Of a stretch of DNA of 64,000 bases, positions 17,441 to 24,927 are shown piece after piece. The notes under the pieces are model-generated. The model did not search any database. It had not been told where the DNA came from and saw nothing but the letters and a program-made list of their open reading frames with translations. The first letter of the stretch is position 1. Each line of letters starts with the position of its first letter. A program made the translations under genes and the position numbers. The stretch is taken from NCBI RefSeq assembly GCF_000389965.1, contig NC_021191.1, positions 5,767,501-5,831,500 on the forward strand, written 5' to 3'. This stretch comes from Actinoplanes sp. N902-109. GTDB taxonomy: Bacteria > Actinomycetota > Actinomycetes > Mycobacteriales > Micromonosporaceae.

Positions 17441-17491
17441 ATGTCCGATGTTCTGCGCCCCGCCCGCGTCCCGGCGTCCACGCGGCACTGA
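17441..17491 (+). CDS. Putative 16-residue leader peptide
   Basis: ATG 17441 has a near-perfect ribosome site (AAGGAGG at 17427-17433) and encodes MSDVLRPARVPASTRH, ending 30 bases before the GNAT gene, which has its own GGAGG. A ribosome site this strong for so short a frame points to a real translated leader, perhaps attenuating or coupling the acetyltransferase. The C-terminal part is rich in Arg and Pro codons. No function assigned; it may instead be chance. Confidence 0.45.
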   Translation: MSDVLRPARVPASTRH

Positions 17492-17521
17492 CCCGGGGCG
17501 TCCGCCACCCGGAGGAACACC

Positions 17522-18406
17522 ATGACCGACGTGGTCATCCGCCCGCTCGTCGCGGGCGAGGAAGAGCTTTTCGACTCGCTGCCGGATCCAATGCCGCAGC
17601 TGCGCATGATTTCGTACGCCGACGGCCTCGCGTCCGGCGGCTACCACCCCGCCCGCACCTGGATCGCCCAGCGGGAGGGTCAGGTGGTGGCCCGCGCCGC
17701 CTGGGTGCTGCCGCCGGGTGCCACCGGCGAACCCTGGCTGGAACGTTTCGACGTGACCGGGCCACCCGAGCTGGGCGCCGATCTGCTGCGCGCCGCGCAC
17801 GCATCGCTGGGCGGCCCGAAACCCTACTACGCGGCCGTTCCCGGCTACTGGCGCCGGATGCCGGACGTGCTGGCCGCGGCGGCCAAGCCGATGACCGCCG
17901 CGCGGCTGGCCGGCCTGGTCGAGGGGCCCGAGCGGCACCGCTTCACCTGGGCCGGGCCACCGCTGCCGGAACGCTCCGGCCGCTGGACGCTGCGCCCGGC
18001 GGCCGACGGGGCCGAGATCCGGGCGCTCGTGTCCCGGGTCGCCGATCCGGAGGTGCTGACCGGGGCGGAGACCGCGCTGGCCGTACGGGGCACCGATCTG
18101 GCCGTTGATCCGCTCGGCTGGATGGGCGAACACCCGGAGAACTGGCTGGTCGCGGAGCATGCCGGAACGGTGGCCGGGCTGGCCGGGACGGCCGGCGACG
18201 CCTGTTTCCCGCAGCTGACCTATCTCGGCCTGCTGGACCCGGCAGCGCGCGCCGACCTGCTGATCGAGGCGGTACGCCTGCTGTCCGAGCGCGGCGCCCG
18301 CGAAGTCGTCGCCGACGCCGACGCGCACCGGGTGGCCACGGTGTCCGAACTGGAACGCACCGGGTTCCGCCGCATCCGCTCCCGGATCCCGTTCACCCCG
18401 GCGTGA
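17522..18406 (+). CDS. GNAT-family N-acetyltransferase-like protein
   Basis: 294 residues with GGAGGAACACC directly before the ATG. The protein looks like two GNAT halves. The C-terminal half carries the more recognisable acetyl-CoA-fold elements (PENWLVAEHAGTVAGLAGTAG, then YLGLLDPAARADLLIEAVRLLSERGAREVVADADAHRVATVSELERTGFRRIR), ending as GNATs do with the beta5-alpha4 'friend' positions. Acceptor substrate unknown. The last 38 bases resemble the tandem repeat that follows, so the repeat probably grew out of this gene's 3' end. Confidence 0.75.
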   Translation: MTDVVIRPLVAGEEELFDSLPDPMPQLRMISYADGLASGGYHPARTWIAQREGQVVARAAWVLPPGATGEPWLERFDVTGPPELGADLLRAAHASLGGPKPYYAAVPGYWRRMPDVLAAAAKPMTAARLAGLVEGPERHRFTWAGPPLPERSGRWTLRPAADGAEIRALVSRVADPEVLTGAETALAVRGTDLAVDPLGWMGEHPENWLVAEHAGTVAGLAGTAGDACFPQLTYLGLLDPAARADLLIEAVRLLSERGAREVVADADAHRVATVSELERTGFRRIRSRIPFTPA

Positions 18407-18410
18407 CGGG

Positions 18411-18566
18411 CATCCGCCTGCGGATCTCCCCTCGCCCCGGCGTGCTGGGCATCCGCTTGCGGATCTCCCTTCACCCCGGCGTGCCGGGCATCCGCTTGCG
18501 GATCACCCTTCACCCCGGCGTGCCGGGCATCCGCTTGCGGATCACCCCTCGCCCCGGCGTGCCGGG
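18411..18566. repeat. 39-bp tandem repeat, 4 copies
   Basis: Units begin at 18411, 18450, 18489 and 18528. Each contains ATCCGCTTGCGGAT (6-bp arms around TT; the first unit has CT) and a CCCGG-cgtg-CCGGG hairpin, so the array is a run of small stem-loops between convergent genes and may act as a two-way terminator. A diverged, 38-base unit 0 (18373-18410) is the 3' coding end of the GNAT gene. The last two units overlap the 3' end of the DUF429 gene. Confidence 0.85.
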
Positions 18567-19298
18567 CTGAGGGTCGGGCAGGTCGGCCAGCTCGCCGGTG
18601 GGGACGGCGATCCAGCCCTCGGTGCGGGCCGCGGCGCGCTGGGCGGCATCGGGGACACCGGTGGCGCCCAGCGCGGCGGCCCGGGCGGCCAGGGCTGCGA
18701 TCACCGCGTCGAAGGCGTCGTGGCTGCTGCGGCACAGCGGTTCGCAAGCGCCCAGATCGAGCCACGGCGCCGCGGTCAGCAGGTCGTCGACCAGGAAGGC
18801 GTGCCCGGTCGTCTTGTAGCCGCGGTGCGCCAGCCCCCATCGGTGCAACGCGGCGGCGGGGTAGACCTCGACCACGACGCCGGCGCCGGTGCGGTCGACG
18901 GGCTGGGGCAGGGCGGCGAGCAGGGCAGCGCACCGGAACGCGGCGTGGGCGATGCGGTCGGCCGACACGCTCAGCGGGATCAGTCCGGTGCGGGCGCGGA
19001 CGACCTCGTCGGTCACCCGGTAGGCCAGCCGGCGGCGCCAGGCCGCGCCCGTACGCCCGTCCGGTGGCGCCGGCACCCGGCCGTGCTGCTGAGCCGCGAG
19101 GAACTCGGCGAAGGCCACCGGCCAGCCGAGCGGGCAGTCCAGACCGGCCTTGTCCGCCCGGCCCACGGCCTGGACGATCTCCTGGTCGGTGACGCCGAGC
19201 CGGAGGTTGCGGACGGCCGCTCCCCCGGCGTACCAGTCGATCTCGGCCAGCGCCGTGCGCTCGTCGGCCGCCGCGAGATCCACGCCGAGCGTGCGCAT
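18510..19298 (-). CDS. DUF429 family predicted nuclease-fold protein
   Basis: 262 residues. The N-terminus MRTLGVDLAAADERTALAEIDW and the later GLDCPLGWP, SADRIAHAAF, VVEVYPAAALHRWG and SSHDAFDAVIAALAARA segments are those of DUF429, an RNase H-like fold with conserved acidic residues. Function is not established for the family. The start overlaps the stop of the upstream TetR gene (TGATG), so they form an operon. The last 15 or so residues (TPGRGVIRKRMPGTPG) are encoded by the minisatellite, so the natural C-terminus has been replaced or extended. Confidence 0.78.
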   Translation of the reverse strand: MRTLGVDLAAADERTALAEIDWYAGGAAVRNLRLGVTDQEIVQAVGRADKAGLDCPLGWPVAFAEFLAAQQHGRVPAPPDGRTGAAWRRRLAYRVTDEVVRARTGLIPLSVSADRIAHAAFRCAALLAALPQPVDRTGAGVVVEVYPAAALHRWGLAHRGYKTTGHAFLVDDLLTAAPWLDLGACEPLCRSSHDAFDAVIAALAARAAALGATGVPDAAQRAAARTEGWIAVPTGELADLPDPQPGTPGRGVIRKRMPGTPG

Positions 19299-19885
19299 CA
19301 GCTCAGCACCGCGGCGAGCACCGTGGTGACCACCTTGCGGACGGCGGCGGGGTCGGGGGTCGGGGCCTCGCCGCCGGCGGTCATCAGGTGGCTGCTGCCG
19401 ATCAGGGTGAGCGCGAGCATGTCGACGTCGGCGTCCGCGGCGATGCGGCCCGCGTCCTTCTCGGCCGCGAGGTAACCCGCGACCATCCAGGTGGCCTCGG
19501 TCAGCATCGGTACGCCGGTCGGGGTGGTCGCGCGCAGCCGGGCGCGCAGCCCGTCACGGGCGATCACCAGGGCGAGGACGGCCGCCGCGATCGAGCTGAA
19601 CAGCCGGGTCAGGGTGTCGGTGACGGTGCCGATGACGTCGCCGCGGCCCGCGCCGGCCCGCAGCGCCGCCTCCTGCAGCGTGAGCTGGGCGGTGCGGTCG
19701 ACGACAAGCTCGGCGAGGAAGGCGTCGAAGTCGGCGAAGTGCTTGTGCAGCACGCCCTTGGCCACCCCGGCCTCGGCCGTGACCGCGCGGCTGGTCAGCC
19801 CGGCCGGACCGGCCCGCAGGAGAACCCGCTCGGCCGCGGCGAACAGTTGCTCGCGGACATCACGGAGAGCCACTCCGGTTGGCAC
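19298..19885 (-). CDS. TetR-family transcriptional regulator
   Basis: 195 residues from GTG 19885, chosen for the GGAGG 5 bases upstream; the frame is open through the operator region to 19945 but that would put coding sequence over both operators. The helix-turn-helix is GLTSRAVTAEAGVAKGVLHKHFADFDAFL (about residues 25-55), followed by a variable helical ligand domain. Divergent from a methyltransferase across two palindromes, it most likely represses both itself and that gene. The DUF429 gene is cotranscribed behind it. Confidence 0.88.
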   Translation of the reverse strand: MPTGVALRDVREQLFAAAERVLLRAGPAGLTSRAVTAEAGVAKGVLHKHFADFDAFLAELVVDRTAQLTLQEAALRAGAGRGDVIGTVTDTLTRLFSSIAAAVLALVIARDGLRARLRATTPTGVPMLTEATWMVAGYLAAEKDAGRIAADADVDMLALTLIGSSHLMTAGGEAPTPDPAAVRKVVTTVLAAVLS

Positions 19886-19907
19886 ACACACCTCCGAGGG
19901 TTGCCGA

Positions 19908-19923
19908 GTGGGCACGTGCCCAT
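19908..19923. promoter_or_regulatory. Palindromic operator 1 (GTGGGCACGTGCCCAT)
   Basis: The core GGGCACGTGCCC is a perfect 12-bp palindrome. It is matched by a second site centred 22 bp away (19930-19945), about two helical turns, typical for cooperative TetR dimers. It lies between the divergent TetR and methyltransferase genes. Confidence 0.7.
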
Positions 19924-19929
19924 TAACGT

Positions 19930-19945
19930 GTGGGCACATGCCCAC
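19930..19945. promoter_or_regulatory. Palindromic operator 2 (GTGGGCACATGCCCAC), overlapping the start codon
   Basis: Seven-base arms GTGGGCA/TGCCCAC around CA. The ATG of the methyltransferase (19938-19940) is inside it. TAACGT (19924-19929) between the two operators sits 8 bases before that ATG and is the likely -10 of a leaderless transcript, so bound repressor would cover promoter and start. Confidence 0.7.
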
Positions 19946-20765
19946 TCTACCGCCGCACCAGCTTCGCGAGGCCGCCGAGTCGTTCGGTACGGACGCCGAG
20001 CGCTACGACCGCACGCGCCCGCGCTACCCCGACGCCATGATCCAGCGTATTGCCGCCGCCGGCCGCGACGTGCTCGACGTGGGGGTCGGCACCGGCATCT
20101 CGGCCCGGCAGCTGCGCGACGCCGGGTGCACCGTGCTCGGCATCGACCCCGACGAGCGGATGGCCGCGGTCGCCCGGCGCCACGGGATCCCGGCCGAGCC
20201 GGCCACGTTCGAGACGTGGGAGCCCGCCGGGCGCACGTTCGACATCGTCACCGCCGGGCAGGCGTGGCACTGGGTCGACCCGGTCGCCGGGGCCGCCCAG
20301 GCCGCCCGGGTGCTGCGCCCGGGCGGCCGGATCGCGCTGTTCTGGAACGTCGCCGAGCCCGAGCCCGGCGTGGCCGCGGCCTTCGGCGAGGTCTATGCCC
20401 GGGTGGCCCCCGAGTTGCCCGGTCTGCCCACCGGCCGGTCCGCCCTGGACGCCTACTACGCCGTCATGTTCGGCAAGGCCGCCGACGGGATCCGCGCGGC
20501 CGGCGGCTTCACCGAGCCGGAACAGTGGCAGTACCGCTGGCAGCACGTGTATCAGCGGGACGACTGGCTCGACCAGATCCCGACCCAGGGCACGCACACC
20601 CGGCTGCCACCGGACACCCTGGCCGCGATCCTGGCCGGCGTCGGCGCGGCGATCGACGCGAACGGCGGCTCGTTCACCATGAACTACCTCGCCGTCACGG
20701 TCACCGCGACCACCCTCGGCCGGCCCCGCGGGCAGGTCAAGCCGGGCGGCGGCGCAGGAAGTTGA
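19938..20765 (+). CDS. Class I SAM-dependent methyltransferase
   Basis: 275 residues. Motif I is VLDVGVGTGISARQLRDAG, with acidic loop GIDPDERM and the motif around FDIVTAGQAWHWVDPVAGAAQAARVLRPGGRIALFWN, typical of the Methyltransf_11 group. The beginning FGTDAERYDRTRPRYPDAMI is also characteristic. Acceptor unknown. The start codon is within a TetR operator and has no ribosome site, so translation is probably leaderless and repressor-controlled. The 3' end overlaps the convergent MaoC gene by 29 bases. Confidence 0.88.
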   Translation: MPTLPPHQLREAAESFGTDAERYDRTRPRYPDAMIQRIAAAGRDVLDVGVGTGISARQLRDAGCTVLGIDPDERMAAVARRHGIPAEPATFETWEPAGRTFDIVTAGQAWHWVDPVAGAAQAARVLRPGGRIALFWNVAEPEPGVAAAFGEVYARVAPELPGLPTGRSALDAYYAVMFGKAADGIRAAGGFTEPEQWQYRWQHVYQRDDWLDQIPTQGTHTRLPPDTLAAILAGVGAAIDANGGSFTMNYLAVTVTATTLGRPRGQVKPGGGAGS

Positions 20766-21240
20766 CGGCGGACAGCTCCAGCACCGGCTGGTTGTCCTGG
20801 CGGAACAGCTCGCCGCGGGTGCGCACCAGACCCCGGTCGGGCTTGGACCGCGAGAGCCGCGCCTCCAGCACCGTGACCCGCATCCGCACCGTGTCGCCCG
20901 GGCGCAGCGGTGCCGGCCAGCGCAGCTCGTCGACGCCCGGGGAGGCCAGGCTCGCCACCCGGGAAAGATAGTGGTCGGCGAACATCCGCATGAAGATGGC
21001 CGCGGTGTGCCAGCCGCTGGCGATCAGCCCGCCGAACGGCCCGGCGGCGGCGAAGGCCGGGTCGACATGGATCGGCTGCGGGTCGAACTGGCCGGCGAAG
21101 GCGAGGATCTCCGGTTCGGCCACGGTGCGGTGGCCGTACTCGTAGACCGTCCCCGGGAGGTAATCCTCGAAGAAGCGGTCGTCGATCCGTACCGGGAAAT
21201 CGGGTCCGAGGGCTCGGGTCGGCAGCGACATGATTGGCAT
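20737..21240 (-). CDS. MaoC-like acyl dehydratase
   Basis: 167 residues with the hot-dog hydratase signature: an N-terminal lead (FFEDYLPGTVYEYGHRTVAEPEILAFAGQFDPQPIHVDPAFAAAGPFGGLIASGWHTAAI) that includes the catalytic Asp and His of the R-specific hydratase motif, and the C-terminal strand pattern RPGDTVRMRVTVLEAR. It would hydrate enoyl thioesters or a related acyl substrate. Divergent from the DinB-type gene. ATG 21231 is an alternative start. Confidence 0.85.
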   Translation of the reverse strand: MPIMSLPTRALGPDFPVRIDDRFFEDYLPGTVYEYGHRTVAEPEILAFAGQFDPQPIHVDPAFAAAGPFGGLIASGWHTAAIFMRMFADHYLSRVASLASPGVDELRWPAPLRPGDTVRMRVTVLEARLSRSKPDRGLVRTRGELFRQDNQPVLELSAVNFLRRRPA

Positions 21241-21272
21241 GGTCTCATCCCTTGCTGCCCGGCCGGGGTGAG

Positions 21273-21278
21273 TAGGGT
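21273..21278 (+). promoter_or_regulatory. Leaderless-type -10 box (TAGGGT)
   Basis: TAGGGT ends 6 bases before ATG 21285 in the short divergent gap between MaoC and DinB genes; no ribosome site is present. Confidence 0.5.
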
Positions 21279-21284
21279 CGGTCC

Positions 21285-22010
21285 ATGGCCGTAGTGCACG
21301 ACTTCACCGGCGCCAACCTGGCCGGGGCACGGTTCCGCAACGTCGACCTGTCCGGGGCGGTCATGCGCGGCGTCTATGCGTCCACTCTGGAGCTCGACGG
21401 CGCCTTCGACCGGCTGACCGTCAACGAGGTCGACGTGATGCCGCTGGTGGAGGCCGAGCTCGACCGCCGCTACCCGGAACGGCCCAAGATGCGCCCGCAG
21501 ACCGCGGCCCAGCACCGCGAGGCGTGGGAGATCCTGGAACGACTGTGGTGGCAGACCGGCGAGCGGGCCCGCCGGCTGCCACCCGCACGGCTGCACGAGC
21601 GCGTCGACGGCGAGTGGTCGTTCATCGAGACCCTGCGCCACCTGGTGTTCGCCACCGACGCCTGGATCAACCGGGCGCTGCTGGGCGAGCCGTTCCCGTT
21701 CCACCCGCTCGGCCTGCCGCACGAGGAGATGCCCCCGGCGCACGGCGTCCCGAACGACCCCGCCGCCCGCCCGTCCCTCGACGAGATCCTGGCCGTGCGC
21801 GCCGACCGGACGGCCACCGTGCGCGGTGTCCTCGACGGACTCACCGACGAGCGGCTCACCGAGATGACCGAGCCGGTGCCGGAGCCGGGCTACCCGCCCT
21901 CGACGAGCTACCCGGTCCGCCGCTGCCTGAGCGCCGTCATCACCGAGGAATGGCAACACCGCCTGTTCGCCGAGCGCGACCTCGACGCCCTTCAGCGCCC
22001 GCAGCGGTGA
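21285..22010 (+). CDS. DinB-family protein with pentapeptide-like N-terminus
   Basis: 241 residues. The first about 30 (DFTGANLAGARFRNVDLSGAVMRG) have the A(N/D)LxX spacing of a few pentapeptide-repeat turns. The rest is a DinB four-helix bundle (EAWEILERLWWQTGERARRL, VDGEWSFIETLRHLVFATDAWINRALLGE, ITEEWQHRLFAERDL) with histidines in positions that often bind a metal. DinB proteins include thiol-dependent transferases and many of unknown role. Leaderless start as noted. Confidence 0.82.
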   Translation: MAVVHDFTGANLAGARFRNVDLSGAVMRGVYASTLELDGAFDRLTVNEVDVMPLVEAELDRRYPERPKMRPQTAAQHREAWEILERLWWQTGERARRLPPARLHERVDGEWSFIETLRHLVFATDAWINRALLGEPFPFHPLGLPHEEMPPAHGVPNDPAARPSLDEILAVRADRTATVRGVLDGLTDERLTEMTEPVPEPGYPPSTSYPVRRCLSAVITEEWQHRLFAERDLDALQRPQR

Positions 22011-22116
22011 ACGCCGCACTGCTCCCGCTGCTCATCCCGAACATGCCCCAGCGTTCCGGATCCACGGTGACCGGCCAGCGCTCGATGACCCGCTGCTTCC
22101 CGGGCGCGCGCTTTCC

Positions 22117-22836
22117 TCAGGCTGCCAGCCGGCGGCGTTCGAGGCCGTCGAGCAGCAGGTCGAGGGCGAAGGCGAACTCCCCGTCGTCGTCGCAGCCACC
22201 GAGCGCACCGTCGTGGGTGACAGCCGCGGCGAGCTCGGCGATGTGCGGCATCGTCGCGGCGAACGCCTGCGCTTGCCCATCCGCGGGCGTCGGCGTCCCG
22301 GCCGGGGCATCGTCGAAGAGGTCCTGACCGAAGCCGAGGATGCGACTGCCGAACAGGTGGATCGCGTGGTGGCACAGGTCGAGTGAGCAACCGCCGTCGC
22401 GCATCACCGCCAGCATCCGTTCCAGGTGGGCCAGCACCGCCGGGGTCGGCGTGTCGCGTTCCGCCAGGACCCGGGCCGCCCACGGATGGCGCAGCATCGT
22501 CCGCCGGGCCTGCATGATCAGCGCGCGCAGCCGATCGGTCCACAACCCGTCCACGGCCGCGACGGAGTCGATCCCGGCCGGTGCCACCGCGGGCTTCTCC
22601 GTCGCGATCGAGGCGACGACGGCGTCGGCCATCGCGGCGAGCAACGTGCCCTTGTCGCGTACGTGGTAGTAGAGCGACATCGCGTCCACCTCGAGGTGCT
22701 GGGCGAGGCGGCGCATGCTCAGCCCGGCCAGCCCCTCCCGGTCGGCGAGCTGGACCGCGGCGGCCACGATGCCGTCCTTGCTGAGCCTGGCGGTGGCGCG
22801 GGGCTTCCCGGCAGCAGATGTGGCACGTCTCGGCAC
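22117..22836 (-). CDS. TetR-family regulator with TetR_C-type domain
   Basis: 239 residues from GTG 22836; TAGGAT (22843-22848, minus strand) is 6 bases upstream, so the start looks leaderless. The helix-turn-helix is REGLAGLSMRRLAQHLEVDAMSLYYHVRDKGTLL, and the C-terminal part (IHLFGSRILGFGQDLF, EFAFALDLLLDGLERR) fits the tetracycline-repressor C domain. It is divergent from a Ddn-like oxidoreductase across a palindrome and is its likely repressor. Confidence 0.88.
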   Translation of the reverse strand: MPRRATSAAGKPRATARLSKDGIVAAAVQLADREGLAGLSMRRLAQHLEVDAMSLYYHVRDKGTLLAAMADAVVASIATEKPAVAPAGIDSVAAVDGLWTDRLRALIMQARRTMLRHPWAARVLAERDTPTPAVLAHLERMLAVMRDGGCSLDLCHHAIHLFGSRILGFGQDLFDDAPAGTPTPADGQAQAFAATMPHIAELAAAVTHDGALGGCDDDGEFAFALDLLLDGLERRRLAA

Positions 22837-22862
22837 TGTCCGATCCTACGGTGCAGGGCTTA

Positions 22863-22890
22863 CCCTACGACGTAGGTCTACAGCGTAGGG
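22863..22890. promoter_or_regulatory. Candidate TetR operator with nested inverted repeats
   Basis: CCTACGACGTAGG (22864-22876) is a perfect palindrome with a central A. An outer pair, CCCTACG (22863-22869) and CGTAGGG (22884-22890), spans the region. It lies between the TetR gene and the ATG at 22898. Confidence 0.6.
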
Positions 22891-22897
22891 AGACACC

Positions 22898-23371
22898 ATG
22901 TCCGCGACGCTTCCCCCTCGATGGTTCGTCCGCAGCGCCTGGAGGACACACAAGCTGCTGCTCCGGCTGACCCGCGACCGGCTCCTCAGGCCGCCGGGGC
23001 CGGGCCGGTGCGGATTCCTGCGGCTGCACACCGTCGGACGCCGCACCGGCCGGCCGCACGCCGTCGTGCTGTGCTACATCGAGGACGGTGACCGGCTGTG
23101 CACGCTGGCCATGAACGGCTGGGCCCCCGCCGATCCGGCCTGGTGGCTCAACGTGCAGGCCCACCCGGCAACCACCGTCGACCTGGCGGACGGGTCACAC
23201 GCGGTGACCGCCCACCGGGCCGTCGGGGCCGAGCGCGACAGGCTGTGGGCGGCCCTGCACACGTACGAGGGCTATGGCGATCTTGACGCTCACGCAGCCG
23301 CGCGCGGGCGGGAAACGGCGGTCGTCGTGCTCACGAAGCGCGCAGATGCGCCAGCACCAGGGGGTCGATGA
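22898..23371 (+). CDS. Deazaflavin (F420)-dependent nitroreductase-like protein
   Basis: 157 residues. The pattern RLHTVGRRTGRPHAVVLCYIEDGDRLCTLAMNGWAPADPAWWLNVQAHPATTVDL is that of the Ddn/DUF385 family of F420H2-using reductases, which form a split beta-barrel and are common in actinobacteria that make F420. The substrate is not predictable. Start preceded by GGGAG. Controlled most likely by the divergent TetR. Its 3' end overlaps the convergent DUF1028 gene by 41 bases. Confidence 0.85.
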   Translation: MSATLPPRWFVRSAWRTHKLLLRLTRDRLLRPPGPGRCGFLRLHTVGRRTGRPHAVVLCYIEDGDRLCTLAMNGWAPADPAWWLNVQAHPATTVDLADGSHAVTAHRAVGAERDRLWAALHTYEGYGDLDAHAAARGRETAVVVLTKRADAPAPGGR

Positions 23372-24149
23372 AGCCCGGCACCACCCGCTCCTCGAGGTTC
23401 TCCACACCCGCCCAGGACGCGAGGGCCTCGTCCAGATCCCCGTCGGCGGCCAGCCGGGCACGCACCTCCTCCGCCACATCGCCGTCCAGAGCGATCAGCG
23501 TGGCGGGGTCGGGGCGCTCGAAGTACAACGAGTGCATCTCCAGCAGCCGGGTCAGCTCGGTCACCGGCGCCGGGTGGTCGTCGACGCGCAGATCCACCAC
23601 GACGTCGCTCGTGCCGCCGTACCCCATGCCCTTGGAAACCACCAGCAGAGCCGCACTCTGCCGCCCGCGCCGGTCCCCGCCCGCCTCGTCGCCGGCGCGC
23701 AGCGCCGCGAGCAACCGGTAGGCGAGCCGATGCTGATCGGCGTTGCCCAGCCATGCCGCCTGCATCTCGGCCACGACCTGCGGACCGGCCAGCATGTTGC
23801 CCTGGATCGCGAAGCCGTCCCCGGCCGCCCCGCCCGCCCAGTCGTGACACGCCGCGCCGGTGAACGTGGCGCCCGGCCCGGCCGGCCCGACCACCCCGAC
23901 CTGCCGGTGATCCACCGGCCCGGCATCACCCGCGAGCAGCGCCGCCACCGCCTCGGGCGCGGCCACCCCGGTGCCCAGCAAGGCGAGTGCCTGCGGACGG
24001 TAGGCGAGGTTGGCGTACGACTGGGTCGCCACTGCGCCCACGTCGGCGAGAGCGGCCGGCACCGCGGCCCCCACACCCAGGAACTTGCTGGCCACAGCCA
24101 CTCCCAGCGCTGTGCCGTCAGCCGAGCGCGCCACGATCGAGAACGTCAT
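23331..24149 (-). CDS. DUF1028 family Ntn-hydrolase-like protein
   Basis: 272 residues from ATG 24149. The start MTFSIVARSADGTALGVAVASKFLGVGAAVPAALADVGAVATQSYAN and the phrase DGFAIQGNMLAGPQVVAEM are hallmarks of DUF1028, thought to have an Ntn-hydrolase fold. TACCGT (24156-24161, minus strand) is 6 bases upstream, supporting this start over longer ones reaching 24389. Proteins of this family are often annotated as uncharacterised hydrolases. Convergent overlap with the Ddn-like gene. Confidence 0.83.
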   Translation of the reverse strand: MTFSIVARSADGTALGVAVASKFLGVGAAVPAALADVGAVATQSYANLAYRPQALALLGTGVAAPEAVAALLAGDAGPVDHRQVGVVGPAGPGATFTGAACHDWAGGAAGDGFAIQGNMLAGPQVVAEMQAAWLGNADQHRLAYRLLAALRAGDEAGGDRRGRQSAALLVVSKGMGYGGTSDVVVDLRVDDHPAPVTELTRLLEMHSLYFERPDPATLIALDGDVAEEVRARLAADGDLDEALASWAGVENLEERVVPGFIDPLVLAHLRAS

Positions 24150-24389
24150 GCGCGCACGGTAGCCGACGCTCTCGCCCGGGCGTGGCCAGCCCGGGAAGTG
24201 GTGATCCCGGCGGGCGCGTGGGGTGCGCACCGCGACTCCCCGGAAGGCTCGAAGCCACCCCCTGCCAGTTGCGCCCGATTTCCAGTGGTGCACGACGGCT
24301 GCGCCCGTGCGAGTCCGGGCGTGAGCGATGTGCTCGATGAAAACCCTGCCGATAACCCCCACCTGGACCACCTGCGCCGCCACCGTCAA

Positions 24390-24745
24390 CTCTCATGGCG
24401 CACGAGCCCTGCTCGACGGCTACCGCACGCACGCCGGCGGCGTCCCGCCGCTGTCGCTGGAGTCGTTCCGCCGCTGTCGCTGGAGTCGTTCCGCCGCTGT
24501 CGCTGGAGTCGTTCCGCCGCTGTCGCTGGAGTCGTTCCGCCGCCGTCGCTGGAGTCGTTCCGCCGCCGTCGCTGGAGTCGTTCCGCGGCAGAGCAACGGC
24601 GCTGCAGAACTACGTGCACGGTCAGATCCGCCTGACCCTCGCCGCACACTCCGAAGAGGACATCCGCTTCACCGACCGCACCATCCACCACGTCCTGACC
24701 CACCGGCGGCCGGGGGCGCTGGTAGCGGCCGGTTTCCCGACGACC
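24390..24745 (+). pseudogene. Phosphotransferase-like C-terminal remnant split by a repeat expansion
   Basis: Upstream of the 23-bp array one frame reads ARALLDGYRTHAGGVPPLSLESFR. Downstream, one frame over, it resumes SLESFRGRATALQNYV and HGQIRLTLAAHSEEDIRFTDRTIHHVL. Together this resembles the C-terminal helices of aminoglycoside phosphotransferase-type kinases (GYR-AGG, then a helix pair, then an acidic D-R-F segment). With a single repeat unit the frame would be continuous; the five extra units add 115 bases and shift it by one. No start codon or kinase core remains. The family call is tentative, but the frame logic is visible directly. Confidence 0.45.
24446..24583. repeat. 23-bp tandem repeat, 6 copies
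   Basis: The word ggagtcgtt recurs at 24459, 24482, 24505, 24528, 24551 and 24574, exactly 23 bases apart. Units differ by one position (cgctgt in the first four, cgccgt in the last two). The period is not a multiple of three, so the array cannot be a protein repeat in one frame. Confidence 0.92.
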
Positions 24746-24770
24746 GAACCGGTTTCCCGACGACCGAACC
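24731..24770. repeat. 20-bp perfect tandem duplication
   Basis: GGTTTCCCGACGACCGAACC occurs twice back to back at 24731 and 24751, within or just after the phosphotransferase-like remnant. Confidence 0.9.
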
Positions 24771-24810
24771 GGTCACGGTCGGCCACCACAGCCCTCCTCC
24801 CCGGCTCGAC

Positions 24811-24927
24811 TGACCGCCACCATCCCGGCTGACCGCTGCCACCCCCGGTGACCGCTACCATCCCGACTGACCGCTGCCAACCTCGGGTGACCGCTGCCAC
24901 CCTCGGGTGACCGCTACCATCCCCGGG
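24811..24927. repeat. 19-20-bp imperfect tandem repeat, 6 copies, ending at a start codon
   Basis: TGACCGC words start at 24811, 24830, 24849, 24868, 24888 and 24908. Units alternate between GCTGCCA and GCTACCA (one CCACCA) forms. The last unit supplies TACCAT (24915-24920) 6 bases before the GTG at 24927, so the repeat carries copies of the likely -10 element of the next gene. Confidence 0.85.

Noticed and set aside
14396..18328. 1310-residue open frame on the minus strand
   Set aside because: It runs opposite to DUF2786, XRE and GNAT genes that have clear domains; only its last part (14396-14794) has real homology, to an XRE helix-turn-helix. The rest is an open shadow frame caused by high GC.
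18411..18566. CRISPR array
   Set aside because: Units are contiguous 39-bp repeats without unique spacers, and they derive from an adjacent gene. The other arrays (24446, 24811, 61576) likewise lack spacers; no cas genes are present.
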